Of a stretch of DNA of 64,000 bases, positions 47,282 through 56,445 are shown one piece after another. This DNA comes from Marinifilum sp965230805 (GTDB lineage: Bacteria; Bacteroidota; Bacteroidia; Bacteroidales; Marinifilaceae), in the NCBI RefSeq assembly GCF_965230805.1, contig NZ_OZ246019.1, forward strand, positions 1,984,001-2,048,000, written 5' to 3'. The position numbers and the translations under genes are program-made. The notes under the pieces are model-generated. The model had not been told where the DNA came from, did no database searches, and worked only from the letters and a program-made list of their open reading frames with translations. Position 1 is the stretch's first letter; the number at the start of each line of letters is the position of its first letter.

Positions 47282-47701
47282 ATGGCAAAACTAAGCTATT
47301 TACTCATCCCTCTTATTCTTCTTATGCTATCGTGTAAAGATGAAAAAAAGGTAACTATTGTTAGTAAAAAAAATGTTGTTGAACAAACAGCAAAAAGGCA
47401 GATGCCTGAACTCACTCCTCCGCCCGAAAAACCAGAACCAAAATTGAGCAAGGCTGAAATTGCCAAAAACAGGAAAATTTTCGATTACCATATTGTAGCA
47501 GCAAGTTACAACTACCAAAAACAAGCCGACGATTTTAAAAACAAATTGTACGAAAAAGGTTATCCTGCTATTGTTTTAGAGAAGAACGGCAAATTCAGGG
47601 TAATTCTTCAATCATTTAACAACAAAGAATCTGCTATAAAAGAATTAAAACGCCTGAGAAAACTCAATAAAAGACCCGATTTGTGGTTACTACGTCAATA
47701 G
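47282..47701 (+). CDS. SPOR-domain lipoprotein 2
   Basis: 139 residues, paralogous to the gene before it. The lipoprotein signal ends LMLSCKD (Cys18). A short Pro- and Lys-rich linker (MPELTPPPEKPEPKLSKAE) is followed by a SPOR domain (FDYHIVAASYNYQKQADDFK ... FRVILQSFNNKESAIKELKR). The stop overlaps the 3' end of the convergent PAP2-like gene by 7 bp. The pair probably arose by tandem duplication. Confidence 0.9.
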   Translation: MAKLSYLLIPLILLMLSCKDEKKVTIVSKKNVVEQTAKRQMPELTPPPEKPEPKLSKAEIAKNRKIFDYHIVAASYNYQKQADDFKNKLYEKGYPAIVLEKNGKFRVILQSFNNKESAIKELKRLRKLNKRPDLWLLRQ

Positions 47702-48306
47702 AGTTGAAGAAAAATAAGGCTAGCGAAAACAACAAAAAAACCCAATACAAAACCTGCATATACCTGGAGAGGACTGTGCAGGTTTAATTTTAAGCGGGAG
47801 TATGCCAAAAGGCCTGCAAATACAATTCCAGCCATAAAATATATTCTCATCTGTCCGGCATAAAGAATGGTAAAACACAAAATCATTCCTATAAATCCAC
47901 CAATGCCAGCCATATGAATGCTTATTTTCCATTTCGTAGAAATTAAAGCAATTACAGCTATGGAGATGATTGCTGCCAATTGTAAATGAGCTACAATTCG
48001 TGTAAACGGGAATTTCATTAACAAATAAAAACCCAAAGAATAAAAGATAAGACTTAAGGCCAAGGGAACCAATCTTTCTCTACGTTGTGTTAACCCGTAA
48101 TCGGAAACAAAGCTTTGAGCCTTTAAAAGTGGCAATGCACTAATGGGAAGAAGTATAGTTGTAATTGCAACAATTAGGTAGACCATACGGATTAATTGAG
48201 GAGGTGCAAAATCGAGAAAGGTTCCGGAGTGAAATAGCACAAAAATTGAATACAAAGGCATCAGCATTGGATGTGCGATTCCGGATATGATTCTTGAAAA
48301 ATTCAT
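47695..48306 (-). CDS. PAP2-like membrane protein
   Basis: 203 residues, almost wholly hydrophobic, with six predicted membrane segments. The C-terminal part SRLKLNLHSPLQVYAGFVLG resembles the second half of the phosphatidic acid phosphatase motif (SRxxxxxHxxxxVxxGxxxG). The first half is recognisable only as KISIHMAGIGGF. It is therefore a PAP2-superfamily relative whose phosphatase activity is uncertain. Its 3' end overlaps the convergent SPOR gene by 7 bp. Confidence 0.75.
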   Translation of the reverse strand: MNFSRIISGIAHPMLMPLYSIFVLFHSGTFLDFAPPQLIRMVYLIVAITTILLPISALPLLKAQSFVSDYGLTQRRERLVPLALSLIFYSLGFYLLMKFPFTRIVAHLQLAAIISIAVIALISTKWKISIHMAGIGGFIGMILCFTILYAGQMRIYFMAGIVFAGLLAYSRLKLNLHSPLQVYAGFVLGFFVVFASLIFLQLY

Positions 48307-48379
48307 TTTTTTTAATTTGAGATTTAAGATCGTAGCGTTTAAGCAAATGCCTTTTAATTAGATCCTGATATAAAACAAA

Positions 48380-48404
48380 GCTGCAAAAATAATACTTTTG
48401 CAGC
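48380..48404 (-). terminator. Terminator after rpoN
   Basis: GCTGCAAAA and TTTTGCAGC form a perfect 9-bp stem with a 7-base loop. A moderately T-rich stretch follows on the minus strand. It lies about 40 bp after the rpoN stop codon. Confidence 0.55.
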
Positions 48405-48441
48405 AGTCTGGGAATATATTCTATTTTTTACTTTATCCTTC

Positions 48442-49896
48442 TTACAGTTCCTTTCTTAATCGGGCAACCGGAATATTTAATTGCTCGCGATACTTTGCCA
48501 CCGTTCTGCGTGCAATTTTATATGATTTCTCCTTTAAAATTGCTGCCAGCTTATCATCGGTAAGTGGCTTTTTCTTGTCCTCATTGTCTACACACTCCTG
48601 CAAAATCTTTTTGATTTCACGAGTTGATACTTCTTCGCCGCTATCGGTTTGCAAACCTTCCGAGAAGAAATATTTTAAAGAGAAAATACCAAAATGTGTT
48701 TGAATGTATTTTGAATTTGATACCCTCGAAATGGTTGAAATGTCTAATCCGGTAATATCAGCAATATCTTTCAGAATCATCGGTTTCAACTTTTTCTCGT
48801 CACCCTCCATAAAGTATTCTCGTTGAAACTCGATAATGGCATTCATGCTAACCATTAAAGTATTTTGCCGCTGTTTAATGGCATCGATAAACCACTTTGC
48901 CGAATCGAGCTTCTGCTTCACAAACATTACTGCATCTTTCTGCTCTTTGGTTTGATTTTTTTTGTTCCCCGCATAATCCTGAATCATTTCGGAATAGGTA
49001 CGGCTTACATGCAACTCAGGAACATTTCGTGCATTCAAGCTTAATCGCAAATCCCCATCTTCTTCTTCTAGAATAAAATCAGGAATAATGGTGGGCGAAG
49101 CTTTCACCAAAGGGTTGTTAAATGCACTTCCCGGCTTAGGATTAAGCTTAAGAATTTCATCAATGGCACATTTAAAATCCTCATCATTAGCTCCCACACG
49201 TTTCTGAATTTTATCGTAATGTTTCTTGGTAAACTCTTCGAAATGTTTTTTCAGAATTAAGTGTGCCAACTTAATATCAGGATTGTGTTTTCCCTTACGG
49301 GATATCTGTAACAACAAACATTCTTGCAGATCGCGTGCACCAACTCCTGCAGGATCGAAATCTTGAATGATTCTTAGCAACTCAACAAGTTCTTCAAAAG
49401 TAGTTTCGATTCCGGTTGAAAAAGCCAAGTCATCCACAATATTATCGATTTCTCTTCTCAGGTAACCATCTTCGTCGATATTGCCAATTAGGTATTCGGT
49501 TAAAGCAGCTTTTTCAGGCTGCAATATTCTTAATCCCAACTGAGAAATCAGTAATTCATGAAAGGTAGTTCCCCCCGAAAAAGGAATCTCTTCGTGCTTG
49601 TCATCTTTTGAATAGTTTTGAGCCGATAATTTATAGGAAGGAATGTCCTCATCGTTCATGTAATCCTCTAAAGTAAATTCTTCTTTATCATTATCTTGTT
49701 CACTATTGTCATCAGCTTGTATCGATTCTTGAAAATCCTCTACCTTTTCTCCTTCCTCCAGAACCGGATTTTCCTCCAGTTCTTTCTTAATTCTTTCCTC
49801 AAGCTGCAAAGTAGGAAGTTCCAACAATTTTATCACCTGGATTTGCTGAGGCGATAATTTCTGTAATAACTTTTGCTGTAAACTTTGCTTTAACAT
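48442..49896 (-). CDS. rpoN: RNA polymerase sigma-54 factor
   Basis: The alternative sigma factor that needs AAA+ activators such as the one at 6228. Its 484 residues show the N-terminal activator-interaction region (LSPQQIQVIKLLELPTLQLE), an acidic stretch (about 55-95), the core-binding domain and the C-terminal RpoN box in IARRTVAKYREQLNIP. It starts MLKQSLQQKLLQKLSP. It is probably monocistronic, between PAP2-like and asnS genes on the same strand, with a terminator before the next gene. Confidence 0.96.
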   Translation of the reverse strand: MLKQSLQQKLLQKLSPQQIQVIKLLELPTLQLEERIKKELEENPVLEEGEKVEDFQESIQADDNSEQDNDKEEFTLEDYMNDEDIPSYKLSAQNYSKDDKHEEIPFSGGTTFHELLISQLGLRILQPEKAALTEYLIGNIDEDGYLRREIDNIVDDLAFSTGIETTFEELVELLRIIQDFDPAGVGARDLQECLLLQISRKGKHNPDIKLAHLILKKHFEEFTKKHYDKIQKRVGANDEDFKCAIDEILKLNPKPGSAFNNPLVKASPTIIPDFILEEEDGDLRLSLNARNVPELHVSRTYSEMIQDYAGNKKNQTKEQKDAVMFVKQKLDSAKWFIDAIKQRQNTLMVSMNAIIEFQREYFMEGDEKKLKPMILKDIADITGLDISTISRVSNSKYIQTHFGIFSLKYFFSEGLQTDSGEEVSTREIKKILQECVDNEDKKKPLTDDKLAAILKEKSYKIARRTVAKYREQLNIPVARLRKEL

Positions 49897-50061
49897 CCCT
49901 ATTTGTATTCTGGTTTCGTTGGAGCAAGGTACATAATCTGCGCTGAACGAACAAATATCAAGCCAAAACTAAAAAGTTAAAAAATATTAAAGAGAATTTC
50001 GAAAACACAATGGCCAAAAATCAAATCCAAAACAGTTTCAATTGAATTCTTAAAACAAAAA

Positions 50062-50085
50062 ACCGCATCACTTGTGTGACACGGT
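50062..50085 (-). terminator. Terminator after asnS
   Basis: ACCGCATCAC and GTGACACGGT form a stem with two mismatches around a four-base loop, with a T run following on the minus strand. Confidence 0.7.
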
Positions 50086-50157
50086 CTTTCAAATATTATA
50101 ATTATCTCAATACTTTCACATTTGGACTTTGGATATTGAGATTTTGAATTTCACTTC

Positions 50158-51603
50158 CTAGAACTCAGCATTTTTAGGTGTTCTTGGGAAAGGAATTACG
50201 TCACGGATGTTACCCATACCAGTAACAAACAACATCATTCTTTCGAAACCAAGCCCAAAACCTGCGTGAGTTGCAGATCCAAAACGACGAGTATCTAAAT
50301 ACCAATCCATTTCTTCTGCTGGAACATCCATTTCCTTCATTCTTGTTGTTAGCTTGTCCAAATCTTCCTCACGTTGCGATCCACCAACAATTTCACCAAT
50401 TCCAGGGAACAAGATATCCATGGCAGCAACTGTTTTTCCATCCTCGTTCTGTTTCATATAAAATGCCTTGATATCTTTAGGATAATCGATCAGGATAACA
50501 GGTTTTTGGAATTTTTTCTCAACCAAATATCTTTCGTGCTCCGATTGTAAATCAGCTCCCCAACCTTCAATCAAGTACTGGAATTTTTTCTTCTTGTTTG
50601 GTTTAGAGTTACGAAGAATATCGATGGCCTCGGTATAGGTCAAACGCACAAAGTCGTTCTCCAATACAAATTTTAATTTCTCGATCAACTCCATCTGACG
50701 ATCTTCTGCTTTTAAGCCTTTTTCTTCTTCTTGCAGGCGTTTGCTCAAGAATTGCAGATCTTCTATACAATTTTCCAGAGCATATTTAATCATATACTTC
50801 AAAAACTCCTCAGCCAAATCCATGTTATCATTGATATCATAGAAAGCCATTTCGGGTTCAATCATCCAAAACTCTGCTAAGTGACGCGTAGTGTTCGAAT
50901 TCTCGGCACGAAAAGTAGGACCAAAAGTGTAAATCTCACCCAAAGCCATTGCTCCCAGCTCACCTTCAAGCTGACCCGATACGGTTAGATTGGTTTCTTT
51001 TCCGAAGAAATCTTCTTTATAATTTATTGTTCCATCCTCGTTTAAAGGTGGATTTTTAGGATCAAGTGTTGAAACTCTAAACATTTCACCAGCACCTTCG
51101 GCATCCGATCCAGTAATTAATGGGGTGTGCATGTAGTAGAATCCTTTCTTGTTAAAGAACTCGTGCACAGCATAAGCCATTGCGTGACGAATACGAAAAA
51201 CTGCACTAAATGTATTGGTACGAAAACGCAAATGCGCTTTTTCTCTTAAAAATTCCAAAGAATGTTTTTTAGGCTGTAGCGGATATTTCTCAGGATCGGC
51301 AACACCTAATACTTCAATATTTTTAGCAGCAATCTCAACCGATTGTCCACTACCTTGCGATTCGATAATTTCTCCATCAACCGAAATGGCTGCACCAGTT
51401 GTGATTTTTCTTAACAAATCCTCATTAAAATTAGGAACATCAACAACAACCTGAAGATTTTGAATAGTAGAACCATCATTTAAAGCAACGAAATTAATTT
51501 GCTTGTTTCCGCGCTTTGTTCTTACCCATCCTTTCACATTCACTGTACTGCCTGCTTCTACAGAAGCCAACAGATCTTTGATCTTAATTCTTTTCTGTTC
51601 CAT
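50158..51603 (-). CDS. asnS: Asparaginyl-tRNA synthetase
   Basis: Class II aminoacyl-tRNA synthetase charging tRNA-Asn, 481 residues. The OB-fold anticodon domain is at 18-105 (VNVKGWVRTKRGNKQINFVA). Class II motif 2 is FRAENSNTTRHLAEFWMIEPE and motif 3 is GFGLGFERMMLFVTGM with the ATP-binding Arg. The motifs favour Asn over Asp specificity (the FRAENSNTTRHLAEF form). A -7 box is seen at 51737. Its presence suggests direct charging of tRNA-Asn. Confidence 0.97.
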   Translation of the reverse strand: MEQKRIKIKDLLASVEAGSTVNVKGWVRTKRGNKQINFVALNDGSTIQNLQVVVDVPNFNEDLLRKITTGAAISVDGEIIESQGSGQSVEIAAKNIEVLGVADPEKYPLQPKKHSLEFLREKAHLRFRTNTFSAVFRIRHAMAYAVHEFFNKKGFYYMHTPLITGSDAEGAGEMFRVSTLDPKNPPLNEDGTINYKEDFFGKETNLTVSGQLEGELGAMALGEIYTFGPTFRAENSNTTRHLAEFWMIEPEMAFYDINDNMDLAEEFLKYMIKYALENCIEDLQFLSKRLQEEEKGLKAEDRQMELIEKLKFVLENDFVRLTYTEAIDILRNSKPNKKKKFQYLIEGWGADLQSEHERYLVEKKFQKPVILIDYPKDIKAFYMKQNEDGKTVAAMDILFPGIGEIVGGSQREEDLDKLTTRMKEMDVPAEEMDWYLDTRRFGSATHAGFGLGFERMMLFVTGMGNIRDVIPFPRTPKNAEF

Positions 51604-51736
51604 TTAATTAGACTTTTTTAGCTAGCAGCACCAAGCTGTTAGCCCTCAGCTATTCTCAAACAAGAATAACACATTGTAAATATTTCTATTTGCGATCGAT
51701 ATTGCATCAAAAATCACTTTGCGCAAAATCGAACTA

Positions 51737-51744
51737 CAAAAATA
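51737..51744 (-). promoter_or_regulatory. Possible asnS -7 box
   Basis: TATTTTTG on the minus strand, 134 bp upstream of asnS, fits TAnnTTTG. The implied leader is long, so the call is weak. Confidence 0.3.
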
Positions 51745-51934
51745 TAAAAATTGCTTGCATTACTGTTTACTCAATGCTAATTAATTGAAAAAAAGACGGA
51801 ATAGCTTTATTGTGGAAATGCTTAGTGCATGTTATCATTTCTATTCCTTTTACAAGAGATAATTTGAACTATATACCGTAGTTTTAAATGAAACCAAAGC
51901 ACAATTAAAACAAAACCTGCTTTATTTCTTATAA

Positions 51935-51994
51935 TTTTATCATGGTCATAATTTATTTTTACCATAATCATTATAACTTTTAACCATGATAAAA
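51935..51994. promoter_or_regulatory. 12-bp inverted repeat before HU-like gene
   Basis: TTTTATCATGGT at 51935-51946 and ACCATGATAAAA at 51983-51994 are perfect inverted copies, 36 bp apart. This looks like a paired operator or a large hairpin. Confidence 0.5.
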
Positions 51995-52003
51995 ATTTAA
52001 TAA

Positions 52004-52031
52004 CTTAGGGTAGTTTTAATTAAAACCTAAG
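52004..52031. promoter_or_regulatory. Nested palindrome before HU-like gene
   Basis: CTTAGG and CCTAAG flank the perfect 14-bp palindrome GTTTTAATTAAAAC (52013-52026). It ends 24 bp before the start codon. It may be an operator, or part of the leader hairpin. Confidence 0.5.
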
Positions 52032-52055
52032 GTTGTTCAAAAATAAAAATACTGT

Positions 52056-52451
52056 ATGAGTGTTGAATACAAAGTGGTAAAGATAGTTCCTCCTAGTAAA
52101 AAGGAAGAAGATTGTAAACCTTATTATCCTAGAATTACAAAAAGAGATAAAATGGATTTAAGAGGTTTGGCTGAGGACATATCCCAAATGTCAACCTTTA
52201 GTACCATTGATGTAATCGGAGTTTTGGAAGCATTCACCAGCTTAATTCCCTATTACTTAAAGAATAATTATTCAGTAGAATTAGGCGATTTGGGTACATT
52301 CTCGTTGCATATCAATGCTGAAGGATCGGAATCTCCTGAAAAGGTTAGCCGCCATAATGTAAAAGGTGTAAATATGGCATTCAGGCCAAGTCCAAGGGTG
52401 AAGAAAGACTTGCAAGATATTAGGTTTAAGAAGGCATCTAGTAAAAAATAA
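52056..52451 (+). CDS. HU-family DNA-binding protein (Bacteroidota type)
   Basis: A 131-residue histone-like protein. It has an N-terminal extension (residues 1-30), then the HU/IHF fold: helical pair (DLRGLAEDISQMSTFSTIDV) and the beta arm region VELGDLGTFSLHINAEGSES ... FRPSPRVKKDL. Proteins of this form are common in Bacteroidota and are usually labelled histone-like. It probably dimerises and bends DNA. Strong dyad symmetry precedes the gene, which fits autoregulation but does not prove it. Confidence 0.88.
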   Translation: MSVEYKVVKIVPPSKKEEDCKPYYPRITKRDKMDLRGLAEDISQMSTFSTIDVIGVLEAFTSLIPYYLKNNYSVELGDLGTFSLHINAEGSESPEKVSRHNVKGVNMAFRPSPRVKKDLQDIRFKKASSKK

Positions 52452-52620
52452 AGTAAGGTTCTTTTTAATTAATAACTATTTTTTTCAAGATTTACTCTAT
52501 TTCCGAAAACGATTGATTTAATGACATTTAGATATGCACATATAAAAATTGCCAATGCGTAGTTTATGATTTTTTAACAAGATTATTAACTTTAGCGCTT
52601 GCATCAATCAAAGTAAATCA

Positions 52621-54279
52621 ATGATTCAAAATAAGTTAGTCAACTGCTTGCAAGAAGCGATTCAAAAAAACCGGGATTTTCCGGCATTCACAAACTACCA
52701 AAAAGACACAGTAACATATGCAGATGTAGCCCAACGCATTCATTGGATACACATTCTTTTTAAAGAGCTGGGAATTAAAAAAGGAGACAAAGTTGCCGTT
52801 ATCGGTCGCAATCTAAATAATTGGGCCATCACTTATCTAGGAACAATTAGTTATGGAGCTATTATCGTTCCAATTTTACCAGATTTTAACTCTAGCGATA
52901 TTCATCATATCGCAACTCATTCCGATTCGAAACTGCTATTTGCTACAGAAAATATCTTCAACAAGATTGACGATAGCAAGATGAAACAACTGAAAGGGAT
53001 TCTTTCTTTGGGTGATTATGAGATCCTTTGCTCTTCTGATGAAAAATTGGAGAAAGCCCATAAGCTTGCGAATGATAAAGCAGCAAAAAATCCTGTTGAT
53101 ATAGACAAGTTAAACTATGCCGATCCAAAAGAGGATGATATCGCCGTACTATCCTACACATCGGGAACTTCGGGCTTTTCGAAAGGTGTAATGCTTACTT
53201 ACCGTTGCTTGCATTCCAACGTACAAATAGGATTTGATTACATCGACTTTAAACCACAGGATAAAGTGGTTTCGTTTTTGCCATTGGCTCACGTTTTTGG
53301 ATGTTTGTTCGAATTCCTAACCGAGTTCTGTATTGGTTGTCATGTTACTTTTTTATCAAGAGTTCCTACTCCGCAAATCATTACCAAAGCTTTTCAGGAT
53401 GTAAAACCCCGATTGATTTGTCTGGTTCCTTTAATTATGGAAAAGATTTATAAAAAGAGGATTTTGCCTGTGCTCGAAAGCCGCAGAGTTAAATTGATGC
53501 TAAAGATTCCTTTGTTGGAGAAAAAAATCTATAAAAAGATAAGGAACTCATTAATTGAAACTTTTGGAGGTAATTTTATAGAGGTAATTATTGGCGGGGC
53601 TGCTTTAAACAAAGAGGTTGAAGATTTCCTAAAGAAAATTGAATTCCCGTTTACTGTAGGTTATGGCATGACCGAGTGTGGCCCCCTGATTAGTTATAGC
53701 CCTACCAAACAATTTCGTTCTCACTCGTGCGGTAAAGTGGTAGATCGCATGCAGGTACGAATCGACTCCGAAGATCAGTACAGTGTTGTGGGAGAAATAC
53801 AAGTGAAGGGCGATAATGTAATGACTGGCTATTACAAAAATTCTGAAGCTACTGCCGAAGCGATGACCGAAGATGGCTGGTTACGAACAGGCGACCTGGG
53901 AATTATTGATACCGATGATGTGATTTACATTCGTGGCAGATGCAAGAATATGCTCTTGGGGCCATCGGGTCAAAACATATATCCCGAAGAAATTGAAGCA
54001 GCATTAAATAACATGCCTTTTGTTCAGGAGTCGATTGTAACCGATGATAAAGATCACAAACTAATTGCTTTGATTTACCCTGATTACGAAGCCTGTGATG
54101 CCGAAGGTTTAAACAAAGATGAAATTCAGCAAGCCTTGGATAAGGACAAGCAGATCATCAATAAAACAATGCCTGCTTACATGCAGATTTCAAGAATCAT
54201 CCTCTTTCCCGAAGAGTTTAAGAAAACACCGAAACGAAATATTAAAAGATATTTGTATACAAATTTGTATCGCGAATAA
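52621..54279 (+). CDS. AMP-dependent acyl-CoA synthetase
   Basis: A 552-residue adenylate-forming enzyme, probably activating long-chain fatty acids. The ATP/AMP motif is LSYTSGTSGFSKGVMLTYR, then YGMTECGPLISYSP and LRTGDLGIID, with the C-terminal Lys region KTPKRNIKRYLY. It belongs with the long-chain fatty acid ligase branch by its motifs. The exact substrate cannot be told. The ATG at 52621 gives a standard start. A terminator follows at 54298. Confidence 0.92.
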   Translation: MIQNKLVNCLQEAIQKNRDFPAFTNYQKDTVTYADVAQRIHWIHILFKELGIKKGDKVAVIGRNLNNWAITYLGTISYGAIIVPILPDFNSSDIHHIATHSDSKLLFATENIFNKIDDSKMKQLKGILSLGDYEILCSSDEKLEKAHKLANDKAAKNPVDIDKLNYADPKEDDIAVLSYTSGTSGFSKGVMLTYRCLHSNVQIGFDYIDFKPQDKVVSFLPLAHVFGCLFEFLTEFCIGCHVTFLSRVPTPQIITKAFQDVKPRLICLVPLIMEKIYKKRILPVLESRRVKLMLKIPLLEKKIYKKIRNSLIETFGGNFIEVIIGGAALNKEVEDFLKKIEFPFTVGYGMTECGPLISYSPTKQFRSHSCGKVVDRMQVRIDSEDQYSVVGEIQVKGDNVMTGYYKNSEATAEAMTEDGWLRTGDLGIIDTDDVIYIRGRCKNMLLGPSGQNIYPEEIEAALNNMPFVQESIVTDDKDHKLIALIYPDYEACDAEGLNKDEIQQALDKDKQIINKTMPAYMQISRIILFPEEFKKTPKRNIKRYLYTNLYRE

Positions 54280-54297
54280 TAAAGAATTAATAATGAA

Positions 54298-54317
54298 AGA
54301 GATACTTCGGTGTCTCT
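54298..54317 (+). terminator. Terminator after acyl-CoA synthetase gene
   Basis: AGAGATAC and GTGTCTCT form a stem with a stable TTCG loop, followed by a run of T. Confidence 0.8.
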
Positions 54318-54385
54318 TTTTTTAGATCCCCTGAAACAAGTTATTTTTTATTATCAGATCGTATACCGGTGTTAATTCCTAAATA

Positions 54386-54640
54386 ACGTGAGTTCGACGT
54401 AAAATTCTATCCACAGAAAGTTATATTTGCGATAGATTTGCATTAAAAATTTGGAAAGAATAGCGGGCTATTTTGAGGAATTTTTAATGTGAAGATGTCG
54501 TAAAGAGAACTTTCCATTATGTGTTTGCCTGCTTTAGGTATAAATTTCCTCAAATCTTCTTGAAATATCCCGATATTCCTTCGAAAATTTCTACTCAAAA
54601 TCAGATCAAACTGTGAACGAATTTTACCTCGAACTCACGT
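54386..54640. mobile_element. MITE-like element, copy 4 (255 bp)
   Basis: Same orientation as copy 3 and of the short subtype. It is flanked by TAAATA at 54380-54385 and 54641-54646, the same 6-bp duplication as at copy 2. It lies between two convergent genes and supplies the last five codons and the stop of the DUF2490-like gene. Confidence 0.92.
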
Positions 54641-55499
54641 TAAATAGTCCACGTTGTAACCTGGTTCTGTGATTTAATTTAAAAACCAAATCAACAATAG
54701 GGCTTAAGAAAACTTGTGTTTGCGAATCATTATCCAGATAATACGCCTTGTAGCCTGCCGAAATGGAAAACCTACTGTCTCGATGCCAATGAATCTTTCC
54801 CTGACTCTCGAATGCATACTCGCCATCAAAATTGATATTGTAATAGTCAGCAGAAAGAGAAAAATTAAAATTCCTGTATACATTTCCAGCCAACTCCAAA
54901 CCAGCAAAATATAGTTTCTGATCATCGTAAAATGATGCCGAGCGTTGATATAAGAAATAATAATCGAGTTTCGGAAAATTGTCATCTCCCATCTTTAAAG
55001 AAAAATCGAAACCAATGCGTGCCGTTAGTATTAAATCGGGTATGCGAATAAAGCAATCTTCGGGTTGGGGGTTAAGCATTCGGCTCAAAATTAGTTCGTT
55101 TCGAAACGTGAATAGATGCGGGATATTTGCAGATTTGGGAATTTGATCCTTAAAACCGGAACTTTTTGCCCATTTTAATCCTAAACTTGGATAATAGAAG
55201 GAGTGTTGACTTGATAATAATGTATTTTTCCCAAGCCATTGATGCTTAAATCCGATATTAGGCGCAAATGGAAAAAGTAACAATTCTGAGTTCAATTCGG
55301 TTTTAGGGTAATTCCCATATCTACTCTTTGCCAAAGCACTTAGATGCAATTCTCCCATAGGAACTACTTTAGCACCCCTATCCGTCCATGAAGCATAATA
55401 ATCAACTCTTTTTCCAGGAACCGGCGATTGAGCTTTCGACACAAATACACAGAAAAAAGATATTACCAACAAATAAAATAGCTTCTTCATTACTTTCAA
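54624..55499 (-). CDS. DUF2490-like outer-membrane protein, C-terminus altered by insertion
   Basis: 291 residues with a signal peptide (MKKLFYLLVISFFCVFVSKA; the true start may be the ATG at 55490). The mature part is rich in aromatic beta strands (KLDYYFLYQRSASFYDD, NFNFSLSADYYNINFDGEY), as in outer-membrane beta-barrels, and resembles the DUF2490 family. The final residues NVSSR and the stop are encoded inside MITE copy 4. With the element and one TAAATA removed, the gene would end LQRGLFRN. The change is small and the protein is probably still made. A Phe-rich C-terminus expected for a barrel is not evident. Confidence 0.7.
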   Translation of the reverse strand: MKVMKKLFYLLVISFFCVFVSKAQSPVPGKRVDYYASWTDRGAKVVPMGELHLSALAKSRYGNYPKTELNSELLLFPFAPNIGFKHQWLGKNTLLSSQHSFYYPSLGLKWAKSSGFKDQIPKSANIPHLFTFRNELILSRMLNPQPEDCFIRIPDLILTARIGFDFSLKMGDDNFPKLDYYFLYQRSASFYDDQKLYFAGLELAGNVYRNFNFSLSADYYNINFDGEYAFESQGKIHWHRDSRFSISAGYKAYYLDNDSQTQVFLSPIVDLVFKLNHRTRLQRGLFNVSSR

Positions 55500-55826
55500 T
55501 TTTAACCCACAATTTGCATTAGCATATCAATTATAGAAGGTCTTATCTATAAATCCAATTCAAATAATAAGCGTAAAAAATCGGGTTTTATTATAAGGCG
55601 AAAAAAAAAATCACCAAATTCTATCGCCCTTTTAAAAATACCATTTACCGATAAAATTGAATTAATTACCTAATTATTAGATACACAGTCTGATTTTGGT
55701 TCTATTTTTGGATTGTTAATGTATACAATTTCAATGAATTATGGTGTTAACATGAATTATCTAAAATCTCAGGAAACTTTAAGAACTTTTATAGTTTCCC
55801 AAGTATAGTGTGGTTATATTTGGAAC
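55500..55826. other. Divergent intergenic region
   Basis: AT-rich spacer between the DUF2490-like gene and tetR. Apart from the TATATTTG box near tetR, no element was recognised. Confidence 0.35.
55815..55822 (+). promoter_or_regulatory. -7 box very close to tetR start
   Basis: TATATTTG ends 5 bp before the ATG at 55827. If used, the transcript would be leaderless or nearly so. The -33 element is not clear. Confidence 0.45.
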
Positions 55827-56435
55827 ATGAAAAATCAGAAAACAGATATTATAGAAGTTTGTTGGGAACTTTTCTTCCAGTTTGGAATAAAGAGTGTTAC
55901 CATGGATGATATTGCATGCAAACTTGGAATTTCTAAAAAAACCATTTATCAGCACTTTAATAATAAGAACGATTTGGTTGAACAAGCTTTGGAATGGCAA
56001 ATTAACCATCCTAGTTTTTCATTTCAATCAATGGAAGTTAGTCATCTAAATGCCATTGATCAATACATAGCATTTTACAAGTTCGTGATATCACAAATAG
56101 AGAATTCTTGTGATTCTATGATGTACGATTTACGCAAATACTATCCCAGGATTTGGAATAAATTTCACCTTACTACACTTGCAAAGTTTCAGAAGGAATT
56201 ATTTCTGAATTTGAAGAAAGGGACTGAAGAAGGCTTGTTTAGGCCAGAAATGAATATTGAATGGATCAGCAAGACCATTGCTCGTTTTTATATGAATATG
56301 GCTGAATCGGATAGTATAATTATTGAAAAAGATGATATGGCGAATATTGACTATCACAAAGAACTGGTGTTATACCATTTACATGGCATATGCACAAGCA
56401 ATGGAATAGAATACGTTAAAAACAACTTTAAATAG
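55827..56435 (+). CDS. TetR-family regulator
   Basis: 202 residues. The N-terminal helix-turn-helix is MDDIACKLGISKKTIYQHFNN (residues 25-47). The ligand-binding C-terminal domain is poorly conserved, as usual. It lies 10 bp upstream of the efflux genes and is the likely repressor of the whole cluster. A TATATTTG box almost touches its start codon. Confidence 0.9.
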   Translation: MKNQKTDIIEVCWELFFQFGIKSVTMDDIACKLGISKKTIYQHFNNKNDLVEQALEWQINHPSFSFQSMEVSHLNAIDQYIAFYKFVISQIENSCDSMMYDLRKYYPRIWNKFHLTTLAKFQKELFLNLKKGTEEGLFRPEMNIEWISKTIARFYMNMAESDSIIIEKDDMANIDYHKELVLYHLHGICTSNGIEYVKNNFK

Positions 56436-56445
56436 ATCAGAAATA

